DNA of 15,000 nt from Cristatella mucedo (GCA_009760855.2 WPIO01000004.1:1115001-1130000); one strand, 5' to 3'; shown: positions 6,200-15,000, counted from the stretch's first letter. Numbers and translations: made by a program. The notes: generated by a model not told the origin, from the letters alone.

Positions 6200-7100
6200 C
6201 ATTCGAGCTCGCGCCCCCTCGACAGGCGCCGCAGCGCACAGGCGCAGGCCGAAACTCGCCAGAGCAAACAAAGTAAAAGAAAACGCGACCCTATCATTTG
6301 ACCTCGGACAAAATAGCGTTCGCGATCGGCGGCAGCCCGCGACGATCTCAGGAGAGCCGCCTCGCGCGGCTCCGGCGCCGCGATTGACCAGCTAGCCGAG
6401 CTGACGCCGCTGAGCTGGCGGCGACGGCCTCCAGCTGAGCGGCGTCGCAGCGTCGGCGTCACATGTCAAGTGTCAAGTGTCGGCGTCGCGGTACTCTGCG
6501 GGAGCTACCGGTCGCTCGCGGGGTCCTCGCGAAGCGCCTAGCGGGCGGACGGACGGCCCCGACCTCGGCCCGAGGCGGCGGCCTGAGCGCCCGGCGTCAG
6601 GAACCGCCGTCGGCACCGCCCTTCCGCTGCTGCGAGTTCAGCAGTACTCGCGAATAGCCGAGGACGCCGGCGGCCCGCTCCGACAAGCGCCGTTGGCGCC
6701 CGGCGAGCGACCTAGGCTCGTGGCCGAACGGTATCCGGGGCGCTCTGCGGCAGCTGAGTCGGCGACTCGGCAGCCTTCGCCGTTCGCCGCTACGGAAGCG
6801 GGAATTTAGCAGGAAACGCGTCTCCGAGAATCGTCCGCGCGCAGTCGCCGCGTCGGGAATGCGCCCGACCATCGGCTCGAGGACGGGTATTTTGGGTCGA
6901 CTGGGCCAGCCGCTGCCGCCGCGCTGCGGAACGCCGCCCATCCAAGCGAGAGCCATTAGAACGCGCCACGCGCGAAACGGGAACGCGCTGCACATCTCAA
7001 ATGAATGGACCGCCGCACGGAGGACTTCGCAACAGCGCGCCCATCGCTCTAGGAGCTCGGCTGAGGTAGATTAGCGATAGGCTATGGGTGTGCCGCGCTC
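6200..7100. other. GC-rich, no recognised gene
   Basis: CpG-rich DNA with overlapping open frames on both strands and no recognisable domain. The only distinct short element is a doubled heptamer at 6466-6479, listed separately. Confidence 0.45.
6466..6479 (+). promoter_or_regulatory. Tandem TCAAGTG heptamer (NKX2-like)
   Basis: TCAAGTGTCAAGTG is a perfect head-to-tail doubling of TCAAGTG, the known preferred core of NKX2/tinman homeodomain proteins. It is based on the motif alone and could be chance. Confidence 0.25.
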
Positions 7101-7108
7101 AGCCATGA

Positions 7109-7111
<3 letters not shown>

Positions 7112-7145
<34 letters not shown>

Positions 7146-7188
7146 AGGGAAGGAGGGAGAAATGCGACGAGAAATAGGGAGGAAGGAG

Positions 7189-7267
<79 letters not shown>
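7112..7267. repeat. (GA)n microsatellite, two tracts
   Basis: GA tracts at 7112-7141 and about 7193-7267 are separated by purine-only G/A-rich sequence with an occasional T or C. Together they form a polypurine stretch of about 155 bp with triplex-forming potential. Confidence 0.96.
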
Positions 7268-7268
<1 letters not shown>

Positions 7269-8261
7269 CAGATGAGATGGAGCATCGCTGCGGCGAACTC
7301 GCGTGGCGGCCAGCGGCGCGCACACGACCACCGGAGTCGTGTGCGCGTGCGTGAGCGGCAGGCGGCGCGGCCCGACGCGAGGGCTAGCGGCGGCGTGTCC
7401 TCACCTGCGGGCGCCGCGGCTCGGGCTCCGGGCGAGTTTCGCTGCTGCCGCCGCTATCGGGCCGATGCCGCCGCCTCCTCCTCCTCCTGCGCTGAGCGCG
7501 ATAACCGACGGCACCTCCAGCTGACTGCGACGCCGCTCTCGTTGCTCAACGCTGCAGCAGTATCCAGCCGCCGCGCACGACGACGACACGCTCGAGGGCG
7601 GGGGAATACCCGCTCGCTGCCCGGCGGGCGTCCTTTGTCAGGCTCGCTGGCTTCGCTGGCCGCCGCCGCCTCTTCGCTCGCTCTCCCGCTCGCCGCTTAC
7701 CGCGCGCCGACGCTCCGCTGGCTAGAATGCTGCGACGCCTAGCCCCACTTATACTGACTGCACCTGCGACGGTGCGCGCTTTTACCAGGAAAGCTGCTCT
7801 CAATCGGTGGCCGGCGATTCCAGGAATACGCCCATTATCCGAACTCGAGGGGGCGGTCCTTCGGCGGAGCCACGCCCCTCGGGCCGCACGCGGCCGCGAG
7901 GCCGGCCGCGAGGCCGGCCGCGAGGCCGACCGCTGTGCTCGCGACGTCTCGGCATCGCTGCTTTTAATTACAGCCTCTCTCAAGAAACGCAGCTCCGTTA
8001 GGCGTTGCACGCCCTAATAGTTTCGTAGGCGCGCGACCGTTAGTCCCCGTGCGAGTTCGCGACTTCGAGTGACGACGGTACTCGGGGTACGTTTCGCAGG
8101 GCTGACGTTGTTTGAAGGGCTGGCGGCTCGGCAATACTCGGAGCGACACCTAACGGATGCGTTGCTCAAAAGAAAGTAGTAGGCCATCGTGTCCAGCGAG
8201 GGGTGTCGAAGACAGTTTACGTAGTAGTGGTGATTAACGGACGACGCGTGCATTCTAGTGG
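7268..8261. other. GC-rich, no recognised gene
   Basis: A CpG-rich stretch becoming less GC-rich after about 8000. It contains a CTC-triplet run (about 7468-7488) and a 12-bp GC repeat (listed separately). No exon-like similarity was seen on either strand. Confidence 0.45.
7891..7926. repeat. 12-bp GC tandem repeat, three units
   Basis: CGGCCGCGAGGC is repeated exactly three times, with a decayed fourth start. The overlapping open frames show it as GR- or REA-type peptide repeats; there is no evidence that they are translated. Confidence 0.9.
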
Positions 8262-8280
8262 ATAGCCGCGGCGCGGCTAT
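8262..8280. repeat. 19-bp palindrome
   Basis: ATAGCCGCG and CGCGGCTAT are perfect inverted repeats around a single G. This could be a dimeric protein-binding site or simply a small cruciform. Confidence 0.6.
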
Positions 8281-8650
8281 TACTAGCAGCGCCTTGCGTA
8301 TGGCTTGCGCGTAGCATTGAATTAAATTCTTTGCAAAAGCACTTTGATATACACCGACGCTGCACGAGATCGAGCAGCAGTTCGTTCGTGCAATGAAGTC
8401 CAATCCTGCTCGAGTAGTCTCTCCTGGTCGTAGTAGTAGTACAACTCGCTGCACTGGCTGCACCGAACTCATGTGCAAATCACTTATCACGTGCTGCAAA
8501 TCACGTGCTGCAGACCCTGATACTCTTCGGCTCTTCGTACGGATGACTGGAAAATATGACAAAGAAAGCGGGCGGAGTTTGCGGAGTCCGCACGCGTGCG
8601 CGCGCATACTATCGTGCACAAAGTCGGGATGTGGCGACAGCGGCAGCTAC
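8281..8650. other. No recognised gene
   Basis: Moderate-GC unique-looking sequence between the palindrome and LINE copy 2. Apart from the E-box pair, nothing recognisable was found. Confidence 0.4.
8488..8507. promoter_or_regulatory. Two E-boxes (CACGTG) in a 14-bp repeat
   Basis: CACGTGCTGCAAAT is followed directly by CACGTGCTGCA, placing two palindromic E-boxes 14 bp apart. CACGTG is the core bound by bHLH-ZIP or bHLH-PAS factors. The spacing repeat is clear; the function is inferred. Confidence 0.35.
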
Positions 8651-8935
8651 CGCGAGACGACAACTACTCTCCCCTGCGGCCGACTATGGCACACCCTTTC
8701 AAGCCGTCGTGAGCTGCTACTTCCATGCTACTCGCTACCTCAACTGCTCTCCTGACTCGGCTATGCTTCCCACTTTCTCTTTGTTGCGTGAGATGAAGTC
8801 TGTTGGCTACCGAATGCGTACCGAAAGCCGCTCAGGCTGTGAGTGCGCTATACAAAACTCTCCTGCGTACTGCCCACGTAGTCTTTGTGGCTTTGTTGAG
8901 TTACAGACGGAGATGGATTGCATTAAACATTAAGG
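8651..8935 (+). mobile_element. Non-LTR retrotransposon 3' end, copy 2
   Basis: Closely similar to 9567-9857 and to the distal part of 1650-2000. Shared landmarks are CAACTGCTCTCCTGACT, ATGCTTCCCACTTTCTCTTT, GAGTGCGCTATACAAAACTC and GTTACAGACGGAGAT. It starts downstream of the reverse transcriptase motif present in copy 1 and ends at about the same 3' point (ATTGCATT), as expected for target-primed reverse transcription with variable 5' truncation. One frame is open through most of it, but no complete protein is encoded. Confidence 0.8.
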
Positions 8936-9566
8936 TGGCAGACTTGCGTGCGAGCGCATCAATACGCCCGGTACACACGAAACGCGCCATCCAGCAATGG
9001 CGAAAGCACGCACGAGCACACTTCCGGCTAAAGCGCCGAATGAGAGCGCCGAACGCACGCTAGCGCGTCAACCGAGGAGCACGCGCAGTAACGCACGCGT
9101 GCATGGGATCGCCGCTTTCTTGGAGTGATTCCGCGTGGAGAGGCTAGGAGCTATCCAAGTCCGACAAACGGAAGAGTCAAAATGACCACCGTGCGAAAAG
9201 TCGGGGAGCCTGGAGCTTGAGGGATTTACACATCGTTTACGCCGTTGCTTCGCAACGCGCTCGCGCAGCTCGAGCCGCAGCAGCCGAGTGACCCGGACGA
9301 GAGCTGACTGGCTGACAAGAGAGCCGAGCCGCGCCCTCTGGCGGTGGCTCGTGGCGAAGGCGTGCGAGCGACGAGCACAAGCGAGAGTGCGCTGCGAGAG
9401 CGTCTGCGCTGGCTGCGACAGAGAGCTCAGTCTCCGGCTCAGCCGGGCCATAGTCTCCGTTCGCCAGTCGCGCTCAGCTGCTCCGCTGAGCACGCTTTCA
9501 AGCGGGAGCCCGTTACTGTCGCGAGAGCTGACCGCGACCTCCACAGCCAGTCAGTACCGCTAAGTA
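8936..9566. other. No recognised gene
   Basis: Spacer between LINE copies 2 and 3. Open frames on both strands (for example, minus strand 9068-9544) match no family. Several CGCACGCR-type short motifs occur but there is no ordered repeat. Confidence 0.45.
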
Positions 9567-9857
9567 CCTTACGCAACGAAAACTACTCTCCTGCTGCCGA
9601 CTGTGGCACATCCTTTTCAGCGGTCCTGAGCTGCTACTTCCATGCTACTCACTACCTCAACTGCTCTCCTGACTCAGCTATGCTTCCCACTTTCTCTTTG
9701 TTGCGTGAGACGAAGTCTATTGGTTACCGAATGCGTACCGAAAGCCGCTTAGGCTGCGAGTGCGCTATACAAAACTCTCCTGCGTAACACTCACATGGTC
9801 TTTATGACTTTGTGGAGTTACAGACGGAGATACATTACAATACATTACCCTCGGTCA
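9567..9857 (+). mobile_element. Non-LTR retrotransposon 3' end, copy 3
   Basis: The same family as copies 1 and 2. It begins near TTACGCAACG, which is also present in copy 1 just after the WNSRP reverse transcriptase motif. It runs through the conserved DSAMLPTFSLLRE frame to GTTACAGACGGAGATACATT and finishes with a doubled ATTACAATACATTAC, probably a short 3' tail repeat. It is a 5'-truncated fragment with no functional domain. Confidence 0.8.
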
Positions 9858-10401
9858 GTTCCGATAAGGATCTACGCTCGCGCGTCCAGCTGCCGAGCGA
9901 ATGCCAAACCTCGATTTCGCTCGCTCGGCCGGAGAGCCACGCCGGAAGGTTGAGGCAAACCGAGTGGCAGATGCGTCACTGAAAGAAGTTCTGGCTGGCG
10001 CGCGCGAGCGATGACGACGGCGACCTGACGACGCCGACCATCCTCCTCCTCCTCCTCCCCCCGACTCCGAGCGGCGCCGCGCGCTGGGGCGGGCGCGCTT
10101 ATCGATTGCGTAACATTTACCGAGAGCGAATGGCGGCAGTCGCTCGCAGCCAGCACGGCGAGCGCTCGGTCGTCGCCGCGAGAATGCGGGCAGGCCAGAC
10201 AGGAGGGATGGGCAAGTGGAGGCGTGGCCGCGGGCCGCCTATCGCTCGTCGTCGATGGCTCGCGTCGTCGCGCGCTCCCGGCTGCGATTTCCCGTGACTT
10301 CCGGCGCCCACCTCGGGATGCGGCCACATGACACGATGACGATGACGGCGATGACACGTGGACGGCGCGAGAGAACGTCCGAGCGAGCGTCGCGCTCGAG
10401 C
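9858..10401. other. GC-rich, no recognised gene
   Basis: Dense CpG. A 251-residue minus-strand open frame spans 9872-10627, with long overlapping frames on the plus strand. It is Arg/Ala/Pro/Ser-rich throughout and contains no domain I know. A CTC-triplet run (about 10040-10058) reads as Glu repeats on that strand. I attribute it to composition. Confidence 0.45.
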
Positions 10402-10444
10402 GTCGCGGCCGAGGCGACGCGGGCAACGTCGCCTCGGCCGCGAC
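10402..10444. repeat. Perfect GC-rich hairpin, 18-bp arms
   Basis: The arm GTCGCGGCCGAGGCGACG (10402-10419) is exactly complementary to CGTCGCCTCGGCCGCGAC (10427-10444) with a 7-nt loop. A perfect match of this length stands out even in GC-rich DNA. It is shorter than a typical pre-miRNA stem. There is no U-run after it. Confidence 0.88.
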
Positions 10445-10918
10445 CTCGGCGAGTGCGACCGCGGGCGGAGCAGACGGTGCGGCGCTGCGACGGAGCGGCG
10501 CTGCGACGGCGTTGCGGCCGCAGGCGCGGTTCTCGCTCTCGCGCGGCCGCCGTGGCCGCGCGTGGCCGCGTAGCCGCCGCCGCCGTCCGTCCGTTCGTTC
10601 GCCGTCAGGTCCACGAAATCCGCTCAACTCGTCGGCAGATTATTTCGTGGCACATTTCGAGGAACGAGCGAGCGCGAGCTATGAGCGTGAGCTCGCTCTC
10701 CGACTCATTTCGCGGAATTCGTGACGAGATGCTTAGCGAGTGGCGCGGCGCATGGCGAGAGCACGCACCGCGCGCCGCGGTCGAACGATAGCCGCCACGT
10801 TCTCGCTCGCAGGCGCTCGCGCGCGGAGATGGCCGCTCGACAGAGCCGACCGTGTCCGGTAGGCTGCCCGACGTCGCGCGAGAGTAGCCTCGCGGCGAGA
10901 GTGAGGCGCAGCCGACAC
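10445..10918. other. GC-rich, no recognised gene
   Basis: GTGGCCGCG-type motifs recur (about 10550-10570), and a TTCGAGGAA motif (10656-10664) fits TTC-N3-GAA. No exon, RNA gene or element was identified. Confidence 0.4.
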
Positions 10919-10988
10919 ATGCGATGCGTGTCCCTCTGTAACTCCTCCACAAAGCCACAAAAGACCAAGCGGGTGTTACGCAGCAGTG
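10919..10988 (-). mobile_element. Non-LTR retrotransposon 3' end, copy 4 (short, inverted)
   Basis: On the minus strand it reads CTGCTGCGTAACACCC, GGTCTTTTGTGGCTTTGTGG and AGTTACAG, then a diverged GGAGATACATTGCAT equivalent. It matches only the last ~70 bp of copies 1-3. Its 3' end agrees with theirs, supporting a common transcript end. Confidence 0.72.
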
Positions 10989-11176
10989 TCATCTAGAGAG
11001 CTGTGGCACAACACCTGAGCACAACACGACACAGCGAGCCCATTGCACCCGAGCGGCTTTCGATGCGACACTCGCACGTCGCCATCGGGACGGCGGCCCG
11101 AAATGGATTCTGTGCCGCACGGTCGGCAGCAGGAGACGACGACGCACGTAGACACGTAGACGACGTCGTAGCACAA
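10989..11176. other. No recognised gene
   Basis: Mixed sequence between the inverted LINE fragment and the 13-bp array, with no identifiable element. Confidence 0.4.
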
Positions 11177-11241
11177 GAATCGCGGAAGTGAATCGCGGAT
11201 GTGAATCGCGGAAGTGAATCGCGGAGGTGAATCGCGGAAGT
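11177..11241 (+). repeat. 13-bp tandem repeat, five units, ETS-like cores
   Basis: Five consecutive units of GAATCGCGGAAGT begin at 11177, 11190, 11203, 11216 and 11229. Units 1, 3 and 5 are identical; units 2 and 4 differ by one base each (GGATGT, GGAGGT). Each intact unit ends CGGAAGT, close to the ETS consensus CCGGAAGT. The period is not a multiple of three, so it is not a conserved peptide repeat, although the 39-bp super-period produces repeating minus-strand peptides. Confidence 0.95.
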
Positions 11242-13348
11242 GAGCTCCGCAGTCTGGGACCTGTAGAAGAGCTGAAAGTCTCTGTCGGCGACGGTCTTTA
11301 GGCAAAGGAGCGGAGCGGCTAGTTTATCGTTTGCAGAGGACACGAGGAGGCTGAAACTGGTGCAGCGCAGCAGTTCGGCCTTGACGGTCAAGCGACGGAG
11401 CCGAGCCGTCGCCCCACGCGAGGCAGCGTAGGAATTAACCCTGTACCGCTGCACGTCGCCGGTCGCGACGACTCGCCAGTCGCCGCCATTATGCCGCGTC
11501 GCACGACGCCTGCGGGTCGCGTGGCCTGACGCCGGCGGCCGCGCTCGTCGCCGCATCGACCTCTGACCCGCTGTCGATCTGTTCGCCGAGGCGACGGCGG
11601 CGGCACGGCCGGCAGGTCGGCGCGAGGAATAGAGCCGCCGCCGCCGACCTGCCCGACCGGCTGCCAGCCGTTGCTGCTGCACCGCCGCCGCCGCAGCCGC
11701 CGCCTCGCTGAGTCTCCCGAAGGCGAGGCTCTCTCAGATTGTATCCATCCTAGTGACGAAGAAGCAGCTAGAAAGCTACCTGCTCTAGATGGAATCGCCA
11801 TGTCGCGTCCTGGTCGGAAGTGCAGCGGCCGCTTCTCCTGCTTACCCGAGCTCTCGAGCGCTCCTCCCCTCCCCCCGGCGCGCGCCACCGTGCGGCGCAA
11901 GCGCGGCAGTTCACTTCGGCAGGCATTTCCTCGTCGTCGTCGGCGGCGGCGCCGCCGCCGCAACGACCAAGGACGCGGTAGGTAGTGGGAGGAGCCAACG
12001 TCAGCAGGAGCTTTCGGTTGCGGTCGCTTATGACAGTCGGCGGAGTCACGCTCAGGTCAAGCGGAGCGGCGTCGCTGCTTCGGGCGACGGCTCCGAGCGT
12101 CAAATCGAAATTGATGGGTGCCGTTACCAGCGGCGGCGGTGACCGTAACCTCGCGCGACCGAACCGCACGATTTTGTTTTTCAGTCCCCGGCGCCCACAC
12201 CCGAAAGGGCGGGCTATGGGCGGACGCCCGGCGCGGCGGCGGCGTTGAGCGGTCAACCGGGCTGAGGGTGGGGGGGGGGCGGTCGGGCGAGACCGTTCAC
12301 CGATCGTGTTTCCCCGGGCGGCGGGGCGGCTAAAGGCGGGCGGGCGGAAAAGACGTCGGGCGTCCGGCGCAGGCTTGGCGAGCGCGCGCGCGACGAACGA
12401 CGAACGCCTTCTTTTTGAATCCCCGCGAAAGGGAAGAAAAACGCGAGACTGCAGACGCTACGCTGCGCGCCCGAGAACGAGGCTCGCCGTGCGCCACGGC
12501 GGCGCTCGCACCGCAAGCTGCTGCTCGCGCGTCGGCCTCGAGCTTCTCCGCTGCTGACGTCGAAGCTAGGCCGCCGCCGCAGCGTCGCTCTGCCACTCGG
12601 GATCGGGCGTTGCCCGCACGTGGGCTGGCGGCGGCGGCGGCGTCGAATCGTTCGGCGAACGCTTTATCTCGCCGGCCGCGACCTTCCTGAGACCTCGCTC
12701 CGGTTATAGCCGCCGCCGTAATAACTCGGTCAGCCTGTAAGAGAGGCCCAATCCGTGTGCGCGAGTCCCTCGGGGTCGCCTCGCGGTTCTCCAGTTCCTT
12801 TCCTCGCGCCGTCTCTGCCCTCGACATCTGACATCTGGCCGTTGGCGCTACGCGCGCGGCATGGCCTCGGCGTTGCGGCGACGGCGGGCCCAATCGTCCG
12901 TCTGCGTCGTCTTCTGCGTCCCCGGGCCGGGCCGGGTCCGGCAGCGGAGCGAGAGCGGCCGCCATCCATCTCGACGGCGGCCCATCGATCGGCGGTCCGC
13001 AAGTAACGGATGACCGTCCGACGCGCAGGGAGCTCTCGCCGCCAGTACGCGGCGCTGCGCTGTACGTCGCGCCAATCGCGGTCGAGTGGCCCTGTCAGCT
13101 AACGCCCCTCCCACTGTCCCTGGCAGTTTCGCTGCAGTTCGCGTCGATGCACACGCTGTGCGCGCGCTCGCGTGCGTCTGCGACCCAGACGCTAGCAGAG
13201 AATTCCGGAAACCCGACGAAATACCGGAAGAGCACGGCTTGCCTCCGCTTTCTCAGTCTGCCTTGCTGCAGCGGCGGTATCAAGACAGCGATCTCTGAGC
13301 GCGAATTATTGCACGACGGATGAACGGTCTTCAACGTTTCTTTTCAGC
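11242..13348. other. Long GC-rich stretch without a recognised gene
   Basis: Over 2 kb of CpG-rich DNA with many overlapping open frames on both strands (the largest is 229 residues on the minus strand, 10993-11682). None has a recognisable domain, and Arg, Ala, Pro and Ser dominate. Local features are CGG/CCG triplet clusters (about 11590-11705 and 11940-11962), a G9 run (about 12272-12280) and TTCCGGAAACC with ATACCGGAAGAG (13203-13230), two ETS-like cores. Small untranslated exons or regulatory DNA cannot be excluded. Confidence 0.45.
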
Positions 13349-13390
13349 TTCCTTTGCAACACATGTAAAGTGCCAATAAAAAGAATATGT
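13349..13390 (+). mobile_element. Possible LINE 3'-tail relic with AATAAA
   Basis: CTTTGCAACACATGTAAAGTGCC resembles CTTTGCAGCAAATGTAAAGCGCC in the tail of the L2-like remnant (about 3570-3593). It is followed by AATAAAAAGAATA, which contains a poly(A) signal. It may be a decayed tail of the same or a related family, or it may be the 3' end of an unseen transcript. Confidence 0.4.
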
Positions 13391-14145
13391 CCTCTTAAAA
13401 GTAGGCATTTTTCGCGGCGGACTTCATTGAACCACTGCGCATTCAAATTATTCCAAAGGCGCTGCGGGCGCACACTGCGCTCGCAGCGCAGCCTTAGGCA
13501 ACCAAACGGGGCTCGAAACCGCGATAATTCTCGCCGATGCGGGAGACAAGCGGCGGAGAAGGTGGCGCCTCCTGGCGGCGCTAGCCAGTCGCGGATGCTG
13601 GCTGCCTCGATACTTGCAGGCGCTCGTCGGCGGTACAGCAGAGCGGGAGAGTAATAAAAGAAGCACCTGCGCTATAGTGCAGCAACTAGACCGTGCCGTC
13701 AGCGTACGGCCGTCGTACTTAGCATGACCAGAGGTGGGTGTGTACAGCACCAGCAATAGCCACTCGGATGGCCGCAGTGTGGCGCAGTGTTCACTTGCCA
13801 AGGGCCATTTTGTTGCTATTTAATATCCCGCGTATGCACTAGCTCCCGCTAAATTGTGGCCTTCGATTTGAGTGACAGCACTGCTTCGTTGTTGGGTTGC
13901 CAGCTGGCCGGCCTCTGAAGCAAATCCGTTTGCGGCTCGGTCCTTTGATAAGGGAAAGCGTTCAATCGTCGCCGCTCCTTCCGCTTTCGGAGAGTCGCAT
14001 CGCGGCTGCGTAAAGCGTAGTGATCGGCCCGAAGCCCAGACAGAGTACCAGCGACGCACCGCGTCTGCTCCGTTTCCTGTCGGCTGCGATGGCCACCATT
14101 CGCAATCCAGGGCTGTCGCCGCTCCGATGTCCGATGTGGCGCTTC
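13391..14145. other. No recognised gene
   Basis: Less GC-rich than the preceding region. Open frames are short and unrecognised on both strands. There is no ordered repeat or RNA gene that I can support. Confidence 0.4.
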
Positions 14146-14239
14146 CAGCGCTTCAATTAGCAATTAGCAATTATTAATTATATATTATATATATTATATA
14201 TTATATATATAAATATATAATCAGCGCTTCAATTAGCAA
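14146..14239. repeat. AT tract flanked by 18-bp direct repeats
   Basis: CAGCGCTTCAATTAGCAA occurs perfectly at 14146-14163 and 14222-14239. Between them lies an AT-only stretch after TTAGCAATTATTAATTA, largely TATATTATA repeats. The left repeat is followed by another TTAGCAA, giving several ATTA/TAAT cores. The arrangement looks like a target duplication around an insertion, or a slippage product. Confidence 0.9.
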
Positions 14240-15000
14240 CAGCCGCAAGAAGACGGCGCGCGTGGGACCGCGTGACCTAAGATGCAGAGATCGAGCTCCT
14301 CCATTAAGGTGTCTGCTAGCTTAAAAGCTAAACCAGAATCGCTTAGAAATCGTTCGTCTTGGCTGCGCGCGAGCGCGCGCGAATGCGGCTGCTTTGACGG
14401 CAGCAGCGTCCGCCGCAGCAGAGGCAGCCCCTGCCGCCGCCGCCGCCGCCCGCTCTCTGGGGCTCGCTCGAGAGCGGAGCGGCGGACCGCGACTCGCGGC
14501 TGATCTCAGCAGCGTTCGCGTAAGCAATTAAATAGCGCCGCAGCGATCAAAAGCCTGCGGGCAAGCCCGAGGGAAAATTGAGGAAGAAATGACTTGAAAA
14601 TCAAGTGGGCCGGCTGTAATGACGAGGTCGAGGTCGGTCGCTCGGCCAGCCGGTCATTGTCCTCCGCGGGTTCGCCTAAGCGAGGGAGGAGGCGGCGGCG
14701 GCGGCGGAAGAGGAGACGGTGCGGTCTAACCGCGACTCGCGACCCGTGAAAAATAGGGGTAAAGGCGTCGCCCCCCAAAAAAAACGCCACGAAACATTCC
14801 CGTCCGAAGATCAGGCACCGTTCCGCACAAGCGCGAATGGAAGGGCCGGCCAGTCGGCTGCACCGTGGAGCAGTCACACTAAGACCGAGCGGCGCGGTAT
14901 CGCCGCGATATATGTCAGCATCTATTTATATCCGCCCACGTCGTCGAATGTGGGGCTCTCCATTCCTGCCGCTCCGTCGAGGAAGAGAATCTTCGCTATG
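14240..15000. other. No recognised gene
   Basis: GC-rich with CAG/CCG triplet clusters (about 14400-14450 and 14690-14707). A 123-residue minus-strand frame (14506-14877) is not recognisable. TATTTATATCC (about 14922-14932) is a possible TATA-like box near the right edge with nothing identifiable after it. Confidence 0.4.

Noticed and set aside
7071-7331. Ser/Leu-repeat and Arg/Glu-repeat proteins
   Set aside because: Pure translations of the GA/CT microsatellite.
10402-10444. Bacterial-type intrinsic terminator
   Set aside because: There is no following T-run and the window is animal DNA.
9872-10627. 251-residue minus-strand open frame
   Set aside because: Arg/Ala/Pro/Ser-rich, no domain, overlapped by several equally long frames on the other strand; expected where stops are rare in GC-rich DNA.
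10993-11682. 229-residue minus-strand open frame
   Set aside because: It crosses the 13-bp array, which creates the apparent peptide repeat; the rest is low complexity with no family resemblance.
12330-12965. 211-residue minus-strand open frame
   Set aside because: Ala/Arg-rich composition, no known motif, multiple overlapping frames; treated as chance.

Overview
The window looks like nuclear DNA from an animal, probably an invertebrate. It contains one gene I can name, a suppressor of cytokine signalling (SOCS) protein of the SOCS2/CISH type; the SH2 plus SOCS-box architecture is an animal one. The rest is GC-rich sequence with abundant CpG, interrupted by non-LTR retrotransposon debris, GA/CT and TA microsatellites and many short tandem or inverted repeats. 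I see no bacterial operons, Shine-Dalgarno sites, CRISPR arrays or tRNA/rRNA genes. The species cannot be named from this sequence.

Layout. The SOCS gene is on the minus strand at 168-998, with its 3' flank at 1-167 and a CpG-rich 5' flank from 999 to about 1300. Just upstream, in the opposite orientation, lies a 105-bp copy of part of its SH2 domain, broken by a stop codon (1309-1413). An AT-rich microsatellite block follows (about 1420-1610), then the longest copy of a LINE 3' end (about 1650-2000). A second, L2/CR1-type LINE remnant occupies about 2895-3707 and appears to sit inside a GA-rich target. GA and CT tracts in opposite orientation follow. Next come a G-rich tandem repeat block with TATA-like boxes (4359-4460) and a 170-bp inverted-repeat element with a TATA-like sequence in its loop (4597-4766).

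From about 4770 to 8640 the DNA is GC-rich and holds no gene I can support. It does hold a STAT-type palindrome (5188-5204), a 42-bp tandem repeat (6114-6199), a tandem NKX2-like heptamer (6466-6479), GA tracts (7112-7267) and a 12-bp GC repeat (7891-7926). Two more copies of the first LINE family lie at 8651-8935 and 9567-9857, and a short fourth copy is on the minus strand at 10919-10988. A perfect 18-bp-arm hairpin is at 10402-10444 and a five-unit 13-bp array with ETS-like cores at 11177-11241. The right part (11250-15000) is GC-rich without recognisable exons, apart from a LINE-like tail (13349-13390) and an AT tract flanked by 18-bp direct repeats (14146-14239).

The long open frames in the GC-rich parts are rich in Arg, Ala, Pro and Ser, overlap on both strands and match no family I know. 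I attribute them to the scarcity of stop codons in GC-rich DNA. If the window has a theme, it is the SOCS locus with its upstream region: a feedback inhibitor of JAK/STAT signalling, several STAT-like motifs upstream, and a broken inverted copy of its own SH2 coding sequence. Any regulatory link among these is inference.
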